From: JAVBLW01 sp031553215 | GTDB lineage: Bacteria > Bacillota_I > Bacilli_A > Acholeplasmatales > Anaeroplasmataceae | Assembly: GCA_031553215.1 (NCBI GenBank) | Contig: JAVBLW010000017.1 | Coordinates: forward strand, 1 to 64,000 | Direction of reading: 5' to 3' | Length of the DNA stretch: 64,000 nucleotides | In this document: positions 34,566 to 43,398 of the stretch, piece after piece | How the letters are laid out: each line of letters opens with the position of its first letter | Position numbering within the stretch: position 1 is the stretch's first letter | Made by a program: the position numbers and the translations under genes | Notes under the pieces: model-generated | Databases searched by the model: none | Told to the model about the DNA's origin: nothing | What the model saw: the letters and a program-made list of their open reading frames with translations, nothing else

Positions 34566-36092
34566 GTGTTAAAAAAGTTTTATGAATCATTTAAAGAAGC
34601 CTTTACTTCTGTTATTCCGATATATTTATTAATAATGGTACTTAATTTTACACCATTTTTAAATTTAAGCGGAAGAGAAATAATGGTCTTTAGCATCACT
34701 GCAGCTATGCTGATAATAGGTATGGCATTATTTAATTTAGGAGCTAACGTAGCTATGACCCCAATGGGTAAGGCTATAGGTGTTGGTCTTACTAAACAAG
34801 GGAAATTATCCATTTTATTAATTGTTTCCTTTATATTCGGATTATTAATCACTGTAGCAGAACCTGACCTAACAGTATTGGCTAACCAAGTAAGTGCTGT
34901 TATGAACCCATGGGTTTTGATAATTTGTATTGGATTAGGAGTTGGAATATTTTTATCTTTAGCAGCAGCTAAAATAATTTTTAAAATTAATCTAACAACA
35001 ATCCTTACTTATTTTTATATGATATTATTCGCAGCTAGTATAATGGTAATATTAACTGGGAATGGTGACCTTCTTGCGTTGTCTTTTGACAGTGGAGGGG
35101 TTACAACAGGACCTGTAACTGTGCCCTTTATTATGGCATTAGGGGTCGGTATATCATCTGTTGTATCAAAGAAAAGTGAAAAAGATGCTAGTTTTGGACT
35201 TATTGCATTATGTTCAGTAGGACCAATCTTAGCGGTATTAGTTTTAGGTATTTTTGCGAAAGGTACCCTAAGTTATGAGTTACCTGATTATAGTATTGGA
35301 AGTAATTTTGCCGTATCAATATTAGAACATATATGGACATGCATGAAAGAAGTTGGATTAGCGCTAGGGTTAATAGTAGTCTTCTTTGCCGTATGTAATG
35401 TTATATTTTTAAAAATATCAAAAAAGAAATTAATTCAATTAGGGATTGGACTATTATATGCGTATGTAGGGCTAGTGTTATTCTTAGCTGCGGCTTCTAC
35501 CGGATTCTTGCCGATTGGATATAAAATTGGATCATCAATAGCAGATTATTCAAAATATTTATTAATTCCTGTAGGATTTGTAATGGGTGCATTAACTGTT
35601 TTAGCAGAACCTGCAGTTCATGTATTGAATCAACAAGTAGAAGAAATTACTCAAGGATTGGTAAAAAAGAAATCAATGCTAATGGCACTTACTATTGCAG
35701 TAGGTATATCACTATCGTTATCAATGATTAGAATTATCTTTGGATTTAGTATTATGTATTATTTAATTCCTGGATATTTAATTTGTTTAGGCTTATCATT
35801 CTTTGTACCTAAAATATATACTGCAATTGCATTTGACTCAGGTGGAGTTGCATCAGGTCCTCTTACATCAAGTTTTATATTACCAATGGGAGTCGGCGCA
35901 TGCTATATTTTAAACGGTACAACAAGCGTATTTACTGATGCATTTGGATTAGTTGCGATGGTTGCGATGACTCCACTTATTACAATTGAATTACTCGGAT
36001 TAGCAGCTATTATTAAAGATAAGCGACGTGTTAAAAAACAAGTTAAACAAATGATTGCATCAGATGATGAAGTAATTATAAAATTTATGTAA
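34566..36092 (+). CDS. DUF1538 membrane protein (two-repeat transporter-like)
   Basis: A 508-residue membrane protein with about twelve hydrophobic helices, made of two homologous halves. Each half repeats the same signatures: VAEPDLTVLANQV and LAEPAVHVLNQQV; FDSGGVTTGPVTVPFIMALG and FDSGGVASGPLTSSFILPMG. This is the DUF1538 family, transporter-like and of unknown substrate. The start is GTG at 34566 after AAAGGTGA; an upstream TTG at 34539 lies before the ribosome binding site. The next two genes encode PII-like proteins, so transport is probably gated by a small-molecule signal, as AmtB is by GlnK (inference). Confidence 0.85.
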   Translation: MLKKFYESFKEAFTSVIPIYLLIMVLNFTPFLNLSGREIMVFSITAAMLIIGMALFNLGANVAMTPMGKAIGVGLTKQGKLSILLIVSFIFGLLITVAEPDLTVLANQVSAVMNPWVLIICIGLGVGIFLSLAAAKIIFKINLTTILTYFYMILFAASIMVILTGNGDLLALSFDSGGVTTGPVTVPFIMALGVGISSVVSKKSEKDASFGLIALCSVGPILAVLVLGIFAKGTLSYELPDYSIGSNFAVSILEHIWTCMKEVGLALGLIVVFFAVCNVIFLKISKKKLIQLGIGLLYAYVGLVLFLAAASTGFLPIGYKIGSSIADYSKYLLIPVGFVMGALTVLAEPAVHVLNQQVEEITQGLVKKKSMLMALTIAVGISLSLSMIRIIFGFSIMYYLIPGYLICLGLSFFVPKIYTAIAFDSGGVASGPLTSSFILPMGVGACYILNGTTSVFTDAFGLVAMVAMTPLITIELLGLAAIIKDKRRVKKQVKQMIASDDEVIIKFM

Positions 36093-36105
36093 GGGTGGTT
36101 AAGAA

Positions 36106-36486
36106 ATGGCAAATAAAATTAATAAAAAAGAATCAACCACAGATGTAAAAAAACTTAAACTTATGATTACGATTGTTCCTCATGGGAAGAAAGATGTAAT
36201 TATGGAATTAATTGAGGAATTTGAAGTTAATTATCAATTGTATCGCTTTGGACAAGGGACAGCATCAAATGAATTATCTTCATTACTTGGTATGAATACC
36301 AATGAAAAGGATATTATCTTTAGTGTTATTCGTGAAGATCTAGCTAATGATTGTCTTTTAAGATTAGAGGATCGTTTTGAAAAAATTAAAAATGGTGGAA
36401 TTTCATTTACGGTGCCATTTGAAAGTATTATTGGTTCATCTAATTATTTATTTTTATCTAATCTAGGAGGTCAAAAAAATGAGTAA
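36106..36486 (+). CDS. PII-like signalling protein 1 of the DUF1538 operon
   Basis: A 126-residue protein with the ferredoxin-like PII fold: LKLMITIVPHGKKDVIMELI at the start, a central variable loop, then DIIFSVIREDLANDCLLRL. The classical uridylylated T-loop tyrosine motif is not seen. A charged 16-residue N-terminal extension is unusual. It lies 14 bases after the DUF1538 gene and overlaps the next gene by eight bases, so stoichiometric co-expression is expected. Likely role: sensor partner of the transporter. Confidence 0.7.
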   Translation: MANKINKKESTTDVKKLKLMITIVPHGKKDVIMELIEEFEVNYQLYRFGQGTASNELSSLLGMNTNEKDIIFSVIREDLANDCLLRLEDRFEKIKNGGISFTVPFESIIGSSNYLFLSNLGGQKNE

Positions 36487-36811
36487 GTTATCTTTGGTTA
36501 TTGTAATAGTTAACAATGGATATTCTGATTTAGTTATGGAATTAGCTAGAAAAGAAGGAGCAAGAGGTGGAACTATTCTTAATGCAATGGGAAGTGTTAG
36601 ACCTGAAGCAGAAAAATTATATGGAATAAGTGTTAATCCAGAAAAAGAAATGATTATGATTACTGTAAGTAATGATTGTGTTGATGGTATATTATCGACA
36701 ATATATAAAAATGCTGGTGCTACAACTGAGGCACAAGGAATTGCATTTACATTACCTATTGATGATGCAACATCAAACTTAAAAAATCAATATACAAAAG
36801 AAGAAGAATAA
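36479..36811 (+). CDS. PII-family protein 2 of the DUF1538 operon
   Basis: A 110-residue PII-family protein: LSLVIVIVNNGYSDLVMELA, then GARGGTILNAMGSV and EKEMIMITVSNDCVDGIL. The GARGGTIL segment occupies the place of the T-loop base and resembles PII-like proteins of the DUF1538 context rather than GlnB. ATG lies eight bases into the end of the first PII-like gene, with AGGAGG just upstream. A palindromic terminator shared with hflX follows. Confidence 0.8.
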   Translation: MSKLSLVIVIVNNGYSDLVMELARKEGARGGTILNAMGSVRPEAEKLYGISVNPEKEMIMITVSNDCVDGILSTIYKNAGATTEAQGIAFTLPIDDATSNLKNQYTKEEE

Positions 36812-36814
36812 AAT

Positions 36815-36838
36815 AAAAACCATCAACTGATGGTTTTT
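36815..36838. terminator. Bidirectional terminator between the PII-like gene and hflX
   Basis: An 11-base perfect stem (AAAAACCATCA and its complement) around AC. Confidence 0.85.
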
Positions 36839-36841
36839 ATT

Positions 36842-38110
36842 TTAGTTAATATTGTTATTTACTTCATATACGCTAAAGTTTTTGTAATATTTTTTATCTA
36901 ATTCTATATCATATAATATTCCGTCTTCAGTATAAACTTTTGATTTAATGATAGCTTTTTCTTCAATGAAATTGCTATCTTTTCCATTTTTATAGGGAAT
37001 TAGAATATTCATATTTATTATCTGTGGAATGGTAGAATTATAAATATATTCCATCAAAGTATCTAAATTAAGCTTTGTTTTGTTTGAAAAAGGTAGATTT
37101 TCTACGCCAGTTATAATAGAATTTTGATCATCATAATTGTCATATTTGTTTAGTAATACTAGAGTTTTTATATTATTACATCCAAGGTTATGTAAGACAT
37201 CATTAGTCACATTAAACTGGGTCTCGAAATATCTACTTGAGATATCAACAACATGGATAATTAGATCAGCATTTCTTATTTCCTCAAGTGTTTGTTTAAA
37301 AGAATTAACAAGAGAGTGAGGTAATTTTGAAACAAATCCAACAGTATCAATTAAAAGGAAATCATGCTTGTTGTAAGATATTTTTCTGGCATGAGTATTA
37401 AGAGTTGCAAATAGTTTGTCTTCTGCAAGTACCATTTTATCTTCATCTTTATTAGTATATTCAATAATTGAATTCATCGTAGAACTTTTACCAGCATTTG
37501 TATATCCAACAAGTGCTACAACTGGTATTTCATTATCTTGTCGTTTTTTTATTTGAAGATCCTTCATTTGTTTGATTTTTAGTAATTCTTCTTGAATGCG
37601 ATAAATTTCTACACTTAGTTGCCTTCTATCAAGTTCTATTTGTTTTTCTCCTGGTCCTTTGGAAGAAAACCCTCCTGTTGTTCCGGCTTGACGAGAGAAG
37701 TTTTTTGTCATAGAAGAAAGACGTGGTAATAAATATTTATTTTGTGAGAGTTTAATTTCTAAGATAGCCTCTCTTGTTTTAGCTCGTTTAGCAAATATAT
37801 CTAGGATAAGTAGGCTTCTATCAATTATTTTTATATCTAATTTTTGTTCAAGATTTCTTAACTGAGAAGGAGTTAATTCATCATCAAAAATAACCATATC
37901 TGGTTCATTTGCATTGATAGAAATAATTATCTCATCAACTTTTCCTTTTCCAACATAGAAATTAGGTGTTGGATTATCTAAAATTTGGGTTATTACATCA
38001 ACTACCATAATTTCATCACTTAATGCAAGATTTGTTAATTCATCTAAGCTGTATTTTAAATCATATTGACTGTTTTTATGTTGAACTCCAACAATTATTG
38101 CTTTTTCCAT
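36842..38110 (-). CDS. hflX: GTPase HflX
   Basis: A 422-residue ribosome-associated GTPase that splits stalled 70S ribosomes. It has the HflX N-terminal nucleotide-binding domain (YVGKGKVDEI, FDDELTPSQLRNLE), the glycine-rich linker (SRQAGTTGGFSSKGPGEKQI), and a G domain with ALVGYTNAGKSS, DTVGFVSKLPH and LNKYD. The start is the ATG at 38110, after AAAGGTGAT on the minus strand; a longer frame to 38161 lacks a ribosome binding site. It diverges from the Clp-like gene. Confidence 0.95.
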   Translation of the reverse strand: MEKAIIVGVQHKNSQYDLKYSLDELTNLALSDEIMVVDVITQILDNPTPNFYVGKGKVDEIIISINANEPDMVIFDDELTPSQLRNLEQKLDIKIIDRSLLILDIFAKRAKTREAILEIKLSQNKYLLPRLSSMTKNFSRQAGTTGGFSSKGPGEKQIELDRRQLSVEIYRIQEELLKIKQMKDLQIKKRQDNEIPVVALVGYTNAGKSSTMNSIIEYTNKDEDKMVLAEDKLFATLNTHARKISYNKHDFLLIDTVGFVSKLPHSLVNSFKQTLEEIRNADLIIHVVDISSRYFETQFNVTNDVLHNLGCNNIKTLVLLNKYDNYDDQNSIITGVENLPFSNKTKLNLDTLMEYIYNSTIPQIINMNILIPYKNGKDSNFIEEKAIIKSKVYTEDGILYDIELDKKYYKNFSVYEVNNNIN

Positions 38111-38320
38111 CAAATCACCTTTTTTATTATCTTCTAAAATTAAGAAAATAATCATATACATATTTTAGTGTTTAGAGATACCCCTATAAACCCAATCATT
38201 ATTATACCATAATTTGGTATATTATGATTATAATTAGCAATAATAGTTTTGAAGTAAAAAATTGTATGTAATTAAACAAATCTACATATAATATATAGAC
38301 GCTAAAGGAGGAATTTTCCA

Positions 38321-40249
38321 ATGTTTGAGAATTTCAGTGATAGAGCATTAGGTATAATAAATGAAATAAAAGAATTAAGTAAAGAAAAGAATATCACTAA
38401 AATTGGTACAGAGTATTTATTGTACGCAATGTATAATGTCGAGGATAGTCTTTGTAGATTCTTATTTAGTGAGTATAATGTTAGCAAAGAAGAATTATTG
38501 GTTGAAACTGATAAAATATTTATAATCAGAAAAAACGATAAGGAAGTAACTGATGCATTAGAAAGCATAATTAAGCAAGCTACATTATTGGCTTTAGATT
38601 CTAAAGTAAGTGATGAACATTTATTCATGGCAGTTTTGATGAATCAAAAGTGTATCGCAAGTGATATTTTAGAAAATTTAGGATTAGATGTAGAAGATTT
38701 AATGCTGGATGTCAAGGAAATATATGATTTCAATAAAGAAACAACAGAATTTAATTTTACAAAAAATATTTCTAAAATGGCTAGGAACAATGAGCTAGAT
38801 GTATTTATTAATATTGATGATTATATTGAAAGACTAATGATTATATTAAAAAGAAAATCTAAAAATAATCCGATATTGATAGGTAATGCAGGGGTAGGAA
38901 AGACTGCATTAGTTGAAGGTTTGGCTATGTATATGGAAAAAAATAAAATGAAGGAAGAAATTGTTTCCTTAAATATTGGATCCATGCTAGCTGGAACTAA
39001 ATATCGTGGTGATTTTGAACAAAGACTTGATGATGTAGTAAATGAAATAGCAAAAAAGAAAAATATAATTCTGTTTATTGATGAAATCCATACTATTGTA
39101 GGTGCAGGTACAACAGAGAATAGTCTAGATGTGGCAAATATGCTAAAACCATTTTTAGCTAGAAGTGATTTTAAAGTTATTGGGGCAACAACTCCAAATG
39201 AGTATCATAAAACTATTGAAAAAGATAAGGCACTAAATAGGCGTTTTCAAAGTGTCTTTGTCAAAGAACCAAGCTTAGAGGATACAAAAAAGGTATTATT
39301 TGGAATTAGAGAGAGCTATTCTAATTTTCATGAAATAGAGATTAATGATGAAAATTTAAATTATTTAATTGAAGCCTCAAATAGAAGAATAATAAATAAA
39401 TATCGCCCTGATAAATGTATTGATGTATTAGATGAGGTATTATCTTATTCAAAAATTCAAAATAAAGAAAAAGTTTTAATAAATGACATAGATAAAGTAA
39501 TTGATAATATACTAGGATATAAGAAGGGTAATGGAGAGTTATTTTTTAAAGAAATAGAGAAATATATATTCCTTCATAATAATAATTTAATTGATACTAA
39601 ATTGTTATTAGATATAGGGTATCAAGGAAATGATCATGGTTATAAAAAATTACTCAATGATTTAAAGGTTGGTTTCGGTGCAACTGATGAAATGATATTA
39701 GAACTTGATATGTCCAACTACAATGAAAGTCATTTAATATCGTCATTAATAGGAGCTCCTCCGGGATATGTTGGATATCAAGAGGAAGGTGTACTATCAA
39801 AGCATATTCTTAAATATCCAATTTCGATTATTTATATTAAGAATGAAGATAAGTGTGCTTATTCAATAAAATCTTTATTTGAAGATATAAGAAAAAATGG
39901 ATTTTTCTATGATCGAGTTGGCAATTGTGTAAATACAAAAAATGTTATTATTATCACACAATTAATCAAAGAGAAAAATAACAATATTGGATTTTTTGAA
40001 AAACATGATGGAGAAACTCGTGTATTTGATGAAATAATTACATATTCGAATATTGATTTAGAAAGTTATAATCATAAATATATTGATATATTAAAAAAAC
40101 ATGATGTGGAATTATCGGTTGATTTTGATATTTCTGATATTAATAAAAAACAAGTTGATAATGTAATATATCAAATGGTAAAAGATAAGATAAAAGGTAA
40201 TGTTAGTTTATATACTGAAAATAATGAAATTATGTATAAAACTAATTAG
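38321..40249 (+). CDS. ClpC-like AAA+ protein with degenerate second ATPase domain
   Basis: A 642-residue Clp/Hsp100 relative, far shorter than ClpC. Residues 1-140 are a two-repeat Clp N domain. The first AAA+ module is intact: Walker A GNAGVGKTALVEG at 188, Walker B NIILFIDEIHTI near 248, pore loop GTKYRGDFEQR and sensor GATTPNEYHK. No coiled-coil middle domain is present. The second module keeps the fold landmark GAPPGYVGYQEEGVLS, but the Walker A loop reads DIGYQGNDHGYKKLL and the Walker B reads IIYIKNEDKCAY, so it cannot bind or hydrolyse ATP normally. It has its own leader with TATAAT near 38287 and ends at a terminator. Possible role: a regulatory or adaptor-like unfoldase; true ClpC function is unlikely. 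Confidence 0.85.
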   Translation: MFENFSDRALGIINEIKELSKEKNITKIGTEYLLYAMYNVEDSLCRFLFSEYNVSKEELLVETDKIFIIRKNDKEVTDALESIIKQATLLALDSKVSDEHLFMAVLMNQKCIASDILENLGLDVEDLMLDVKEIYDFNKETTEFNFTKNISKMARNNELDVFINIDDYIERLMIILKRKSKNNPILIGNAGVGKTALVEGLAMYMEKNKMKEEIVSLNIGSMLAGTKYRGDFEQRLDDVVNEIAKKKNIILFIDEIHTIVGAGTTENSLDVANMLKPFLARSDFKVIGATTPNEYHKTIEKDKALNRRFQSVFVKEPSLEDTKKVLFGIRESYSNFHEIEINDENLNYLIEASNRRIINKYRPDKCIDVLDEVLSYSKIQNKEKVLINDIDKVIDNILGYKKGNGELFFKEIEKYIFLHNNNLIDTKLLLDIGYQGNDHGYKKLLNDLKVGFGATDEMILELDMSNYNESHLISSLIGAPPGYVGYQEEGVLSKHILKYPISIIYIKNEDKCAYSIKSLFEDIRKNGFFYDRVGNCVNTKNVIIITQLIKEKNNNIGFFEKHDGETRVFDEIITYSNIDLESYNHKYIDILKKHDVELSVDFDISDINKKQVDNVIYQMVKDKIKGNVSLYTENNEIMYKTN

Positions 40250-40266
40250 TCATAATTGAAGAATCA

Positions 40267-40298
40267 AAAAAACAAAAGTGATTATACTTTTGTTTTTT
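40267..40298 (+). terminator. Intrinsic terminator after the Clp-like gene
   Basis: A 13-base perfect stem (AAAAAACAAAAGT and its complement) around GATTAT, ending in a T run. Confidence 0.9.
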
Positions 40299-40363
40299 AT
40301 TTTAATATTTGTTTTAAATGTAATACTTTTTTGTTATAATATATTATAAAGTTGGTGATTTAC

Positions 40364-41131
40364 ATGTTGAATGTGGTAGTGAATTTTTTTGATAATCATT
40401 TATGGGCTAAAATAATATTAGATGCCTATTTATTATTTATTGTAGTATATGTTGTTTTAAAATATATTCTAAAGAATAAAAAGGCTTTTGATTTGGCCAT
40501 AATAAATCTTATTGTATATGGAATAGCAAGATTTTCTAAGCATCTACAATTGGAAGTAAGTGCCCAATTATTTTCTTATATTTCCTATGTGATGCCGATA
40601 ATCATTTTAATGATATTGATGCCTGATATCAGGAAAGCAGTATCTGCTAATAGTAAAGGTGATTTAAAAAGTGATATATTTGATTCTAGTAATCAGGGTA
40701 CAAAGAATGCTATTGCTGAAGCTGTAATCTTTTTAGCTAGTAAAAAAATAGGGGCTCTAATTACAGTAGAGAAACATATTTCCCTTGATCAATATTCTGA
40801 AAGAGCTATTCAATTAAATTCAGAAGTTTCAAAAGAATTATTAATTAATATATTTACACCATTAACACCATTGCATGATGGTGGGGTAATAATTAGAGGG
40901 AATAAAATTCGTTGTGCTGGTGCATATTATGTTCTTGCTCAAAAAGATGATTTGGATAAAACAACAGGATCTAGACACCGTGCTGGATTAGGTATAAGTG
41001 AAGTTAGTGATTCATTAACAATAATTGTTAGTGAAGAAACTGGTAATATCAGTTTAGCTATTGAAGGTATGTTGATAAAATCAAATGACAAAGAAAAAAT
41101 ATTAGAATATTTAGATATGTTCTTAAGATAG
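40364..41131 (+). CDS. cdaA: Diadenylate cyclase CdaA
   Basis: A 255-residue membrane-bound enzyme that joins two ATP into cyclic di-AMP. Three N-terminal helices (about 5-90) precede the DisA_N domain with LHDGGVIIRG (DGA-type motif) and GSRHRAGLGISE (RHR motif), both intact. The start is the ATG at 40364 after TTGGTGAT; a TTG at 40352 lies in the ribosome binding site. c-di-AMP controls potassium and osmolyte balance and cell-wall stress. It heads an operon with a one-helix protein and a PAS/GGDEF-like protein instead of the usual cdaR. Confidence 0.95.
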   Translation: MLNVVVNFFDNHLWAKIILDAYLLFIVVYVVLKYILKNKKAFDLAIINLIVYGIARFSKHLQLEVSAQLFSYISYVMPIIILMILMPDIRKAVSANSKGDLKSDIFDSSNQGTKNAIAEAVIFLASKKIGALITVEKHISLDQYSERAIQLNSEVSKELLINIFTPLTPLHDGGVIIRGNKIRCAGAYYVLAQKDDLDKTTGSRHRAGLGISEVSDSLTIIVSEETGNISLAIEGMLIKSNDKEKILEYLDMFLR

Positions 41132-41142
41132 TTGGTGATTGT

Positions 41143-41331
41143 ATGAAAAATAAGGTATTAAAAGCAATATCAAACCCACTTACTTTTATATATGATTTAA
41201 AATTTACAGAGAGAATTATTAGATTTTGTACAAAGAAAAAATTTATGGTTTTTATATTTAGTTTAATTATAACACTTATTGCAATTGTTGCTAAATATTA
41301 TAGTAATTTTAGTGAGTTGGTGAAAAAATAA
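41143..41331 (+). CDS. One-helix membrane protein in the cdaA operon
   Basis: A 62-residue protein: basic N-terminal part, one membrane helix (about 35-52, FMVFIFSLIITLIAIVAKYY), short outer tail. It sits where cdaR, the YbbR-domain regulator of CdaA, is normally found. No YbbR repeat is present, so it is either a much reduced replacement or an unrelated small partner. Start ATG after TTGGTGATT; its stop shares one base with the next gene. Confidence 0.65.
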   Translation: MKNKVLKAISNPLTFIYDLKFTERIIRFCTKKKFMVFIFSLIITLIAIVAKYYSNFSELVKK

Positions 41332-42890
41332 TGAAATACATTAATCCTATATGCGCTTTAATTTTAAGCGTATTCTTATTTATGACTTTTGTTAAACAAT
41401 CCATTGTTAATAGAAGATTATATAAAAATAGAATTAGTTTTTCTTGCTTATTAATATTTGTTTTATCTATGGTAGTTATATTCTATGAGGATATAGCAGA
41501 AAAAGATAATTATGTTAAGGCTTTAAATTATTCTTTAATTGGATGTTATTCTTTAATTGGTGTAGCTTTTTTTATTAATATTAATTCTTCAACTACTAAA
41601 GGTAATATGGATAAGGAATTTATTAAGACTTTAGAAGTTGATAAATTATTTATTCTCTTAGATAAAAAAGAAAGAGTTAGAGAAGTTTCTACATCATTAG
41701 CTTTGGAATTTGGTTTAGAAAAAGAAGATATGATTGGGCGTAAATTTTTTGATATTCTTGATGAATCTTTTCAAGTGGCTACACTAAATGATATAAGTAT
41801 GGATAATCAAAAAGTAAGAGAGTATTTTAAGCAGTATGCGTCCCGTACAAAAGAGGGCGCAAAGGAAAAAAGGGAATTTGTTTTAGGAAATGAAAGTAAC
41901 AAACTCGTAGTTCTTAATTTGGTTGATATCTCAATATTTACTGCATCAAAATATAGTGGTCATTTAATGATTGGTGATAAGTATAGTGAAGATAGTTTGA
42001 TGAGTGTTGAAAAAGAATTATTAGAAAAACATTCAGAATTAGAAGCAATAAAAGCAAGATTTGTTTCACATCTAGAAATAACTGAAGAAGGTATTTTCTT
42101 TTATAATATTGATGAAAATTACATTTGGGGAAATGACGCTTTTGTATCAAAACTAGTATTACAAAGTAATAGTATTTCTAGAGATGAATATGAACAAAAT
42201 ATTCATAAAGATGACTTAGCTTATTATAATAAAATTATTGCAAGTCTAACTCATGAGAATCCTAATTATGATGTGACCTATCGTTTTAAAACGGGTGTTA
42301 ATTATGTATTTGTTAGAGAAGTTGGGAAAAGAAATTTTTCTACTACTTCCTCTGATGAAATAGTCGGATATGTAGAAATAGTAAAAAATAAGCATTATGA
42401 AAGAAGTAATATAGAGATACTTGATAATATAAAAGCAACTGAAGAATTAGCTAAAGATATTGACTATTTATATCGAGATAGAAAAACATTCGAGTTAGTT
42501 TCTTTTAAAATCGCAAGTATACCAGAAATCAATGCTAAGAATGGTAGAAGTGTCGGTAATATGGTAATTGGAGAGTATATTAAAGCAATAACAAATAACT
42601 TTGTTAATGACGGATATATTTACCGTATTTCTGGTTTGGAATTTATCTTCATAATAACGGACTTTAGAAAAATGGATTTATTAAAGAAAATGTTAGAGAG
42701 TGAAAAATTAACTAATACTTGTATGCAATATGGTAATATGAAAATAGAAGTTGAAACATTCTTTGGTATTGCTTTATCAAGTGAAGCCCAATTAACAAAA
42801 GATTTAATTTCCTTTAGTTATAAAGCATTAAATGTTTCACAAATGGAACAAGTAAGTACAAATTATATGTTTCACAAGGATATTAGATAA
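41331..42890 (+). CDS. Membrane PAS protein with degenerate GGDEF domain
   Basis: A 519-residue protein. Three N-terminal membrane helices (about 5-85) are followed by a PAS domain (FILLDKKERVREVST and IGRKFFDILDESF, about 105-145). A second PAS-like domain follows (EEGIFFYNIDENYIWGNDAF, about 260-350), then a C-terminal GGDEF-like domain (about 375-510). The active-site loop reads RISGLEFIFI, where GGDEF enzymes have R-x-GGDEF, so cyclase activity is unlikely. One-base overlaps with both neighbours couple its translation to the cdaA operon and to the folate gene that follows. It probably senses a signal and acts on CdaA or another partner (inference). Confidence 0.75.
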   Translation: MKYINPICALILSVFLFMTFVKQSIVNRRLYKNRISFSCLLIFVLSMVVIFYEDIAEKDNYVKALNYSLIGCYSLIGVAFFININSSTTKGNMDKEFIKTLEVDKLFILLDKKERVREVSTSLALEFGLEKEDMIGRKFFDILDESFQVATLNDISMDNQKVREYFKQYASRTKEGAKEKREFVLGNESNKLVVLNLVDISIFTASKYSGHLMIGDKYSEDSLMSVEKELLEKHSELEAIKARFVSHLEITEEGIFFYNIDENYIWGNDAFVSKLVLQSNSISRDEYEQNIHKDDLAYYNKIIASLTHENPNYDVTYRFKTGVNYVFVREVGKRNFSTTSSDEIVGYVEIVKNKHYERSNIEILDNIKATEELAKDIDYLYRDRKTFELVSFKIASIPEINAKNGRSVGNMVIGEYIKAITNNFVNDGYIYRISGLEFIFIITDFRKMDLLKKMLESEKLTNTCMQYGNMKIEVETFFGIALSSEAQLTKDLISFSYKALNVSQMEQVSTNYMFHKDIR

Positions 42891-43396
42891 TGACAAAAAA
42901 AGAATTACGTAAGAGTTTATTAATTAAGAGGGCAGAACTTGAAGATGTTAGTGATTTACTTGTTGATGATTTAGTTGAAAGTGAATTATTGAAAGATAAA
43001 AAAATTATTGGATTATATTATCCACTTCCATATGAGATAAATGTTTTAAAGCTTATGGATATTTATAATGTTTCGTTTTGTTTTCCTAAAGTAATAGACA
43101 ATGAAATGAAATTCTATTTGATTGATTCAATAGCTGATTTTCAAAAAGGATGTTTTAACGTTTATGAGCCAACATCATGTAATATTATAGAAAGTAGTCA
43201 AATAGATGCTTTTGTTATTCCTTGTGTGGGTATAACAAGTGATAATAAAAGAATTGGTTATGGAAAAGGATATTATGATAGATATTTAGAAAAGTATACA
43301 GGTCTTAAGATTGCCTTAAATTATAAGGAATGCTCGAATTTAGATTTTGAAGCAAATGATTATGATATAAAAATAGATAAAGTATTTATGAGGTGA
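42890..43396 (+). CDS. 5-formyltetrahydrofolate cyclo-ligase
   Basis: A 168-residue enzyme that converts 5-formyl-THF to methenyl-THF. Family features: the KKELRKSLLIKR start, GLYYPLPYEINV, and the closing IGYGKGYYDRYLEKY with the ATP/folate site. It overlaps the preceding gene by one base (TAATGA) and ispD follows, so the operon runs on into isoprenoid genes. Confidence 0.92.
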   Translation: MTKKELRKSLLIKRAELEDVSDLLVDDLVESELLKDKKIIGLYYPLPYEINVLKLMDIYNVSFCFPKVIDNEMKFYLIDSIADFQKGCFNVYEPTSCNIIESSQIDAFVIPCVGITSDNKRIGYGKGYYDRYLEKYTGLKIALNYKECSNLDFEANDYDIKIDKVFMR

Positions 43397-43398
43397 GT

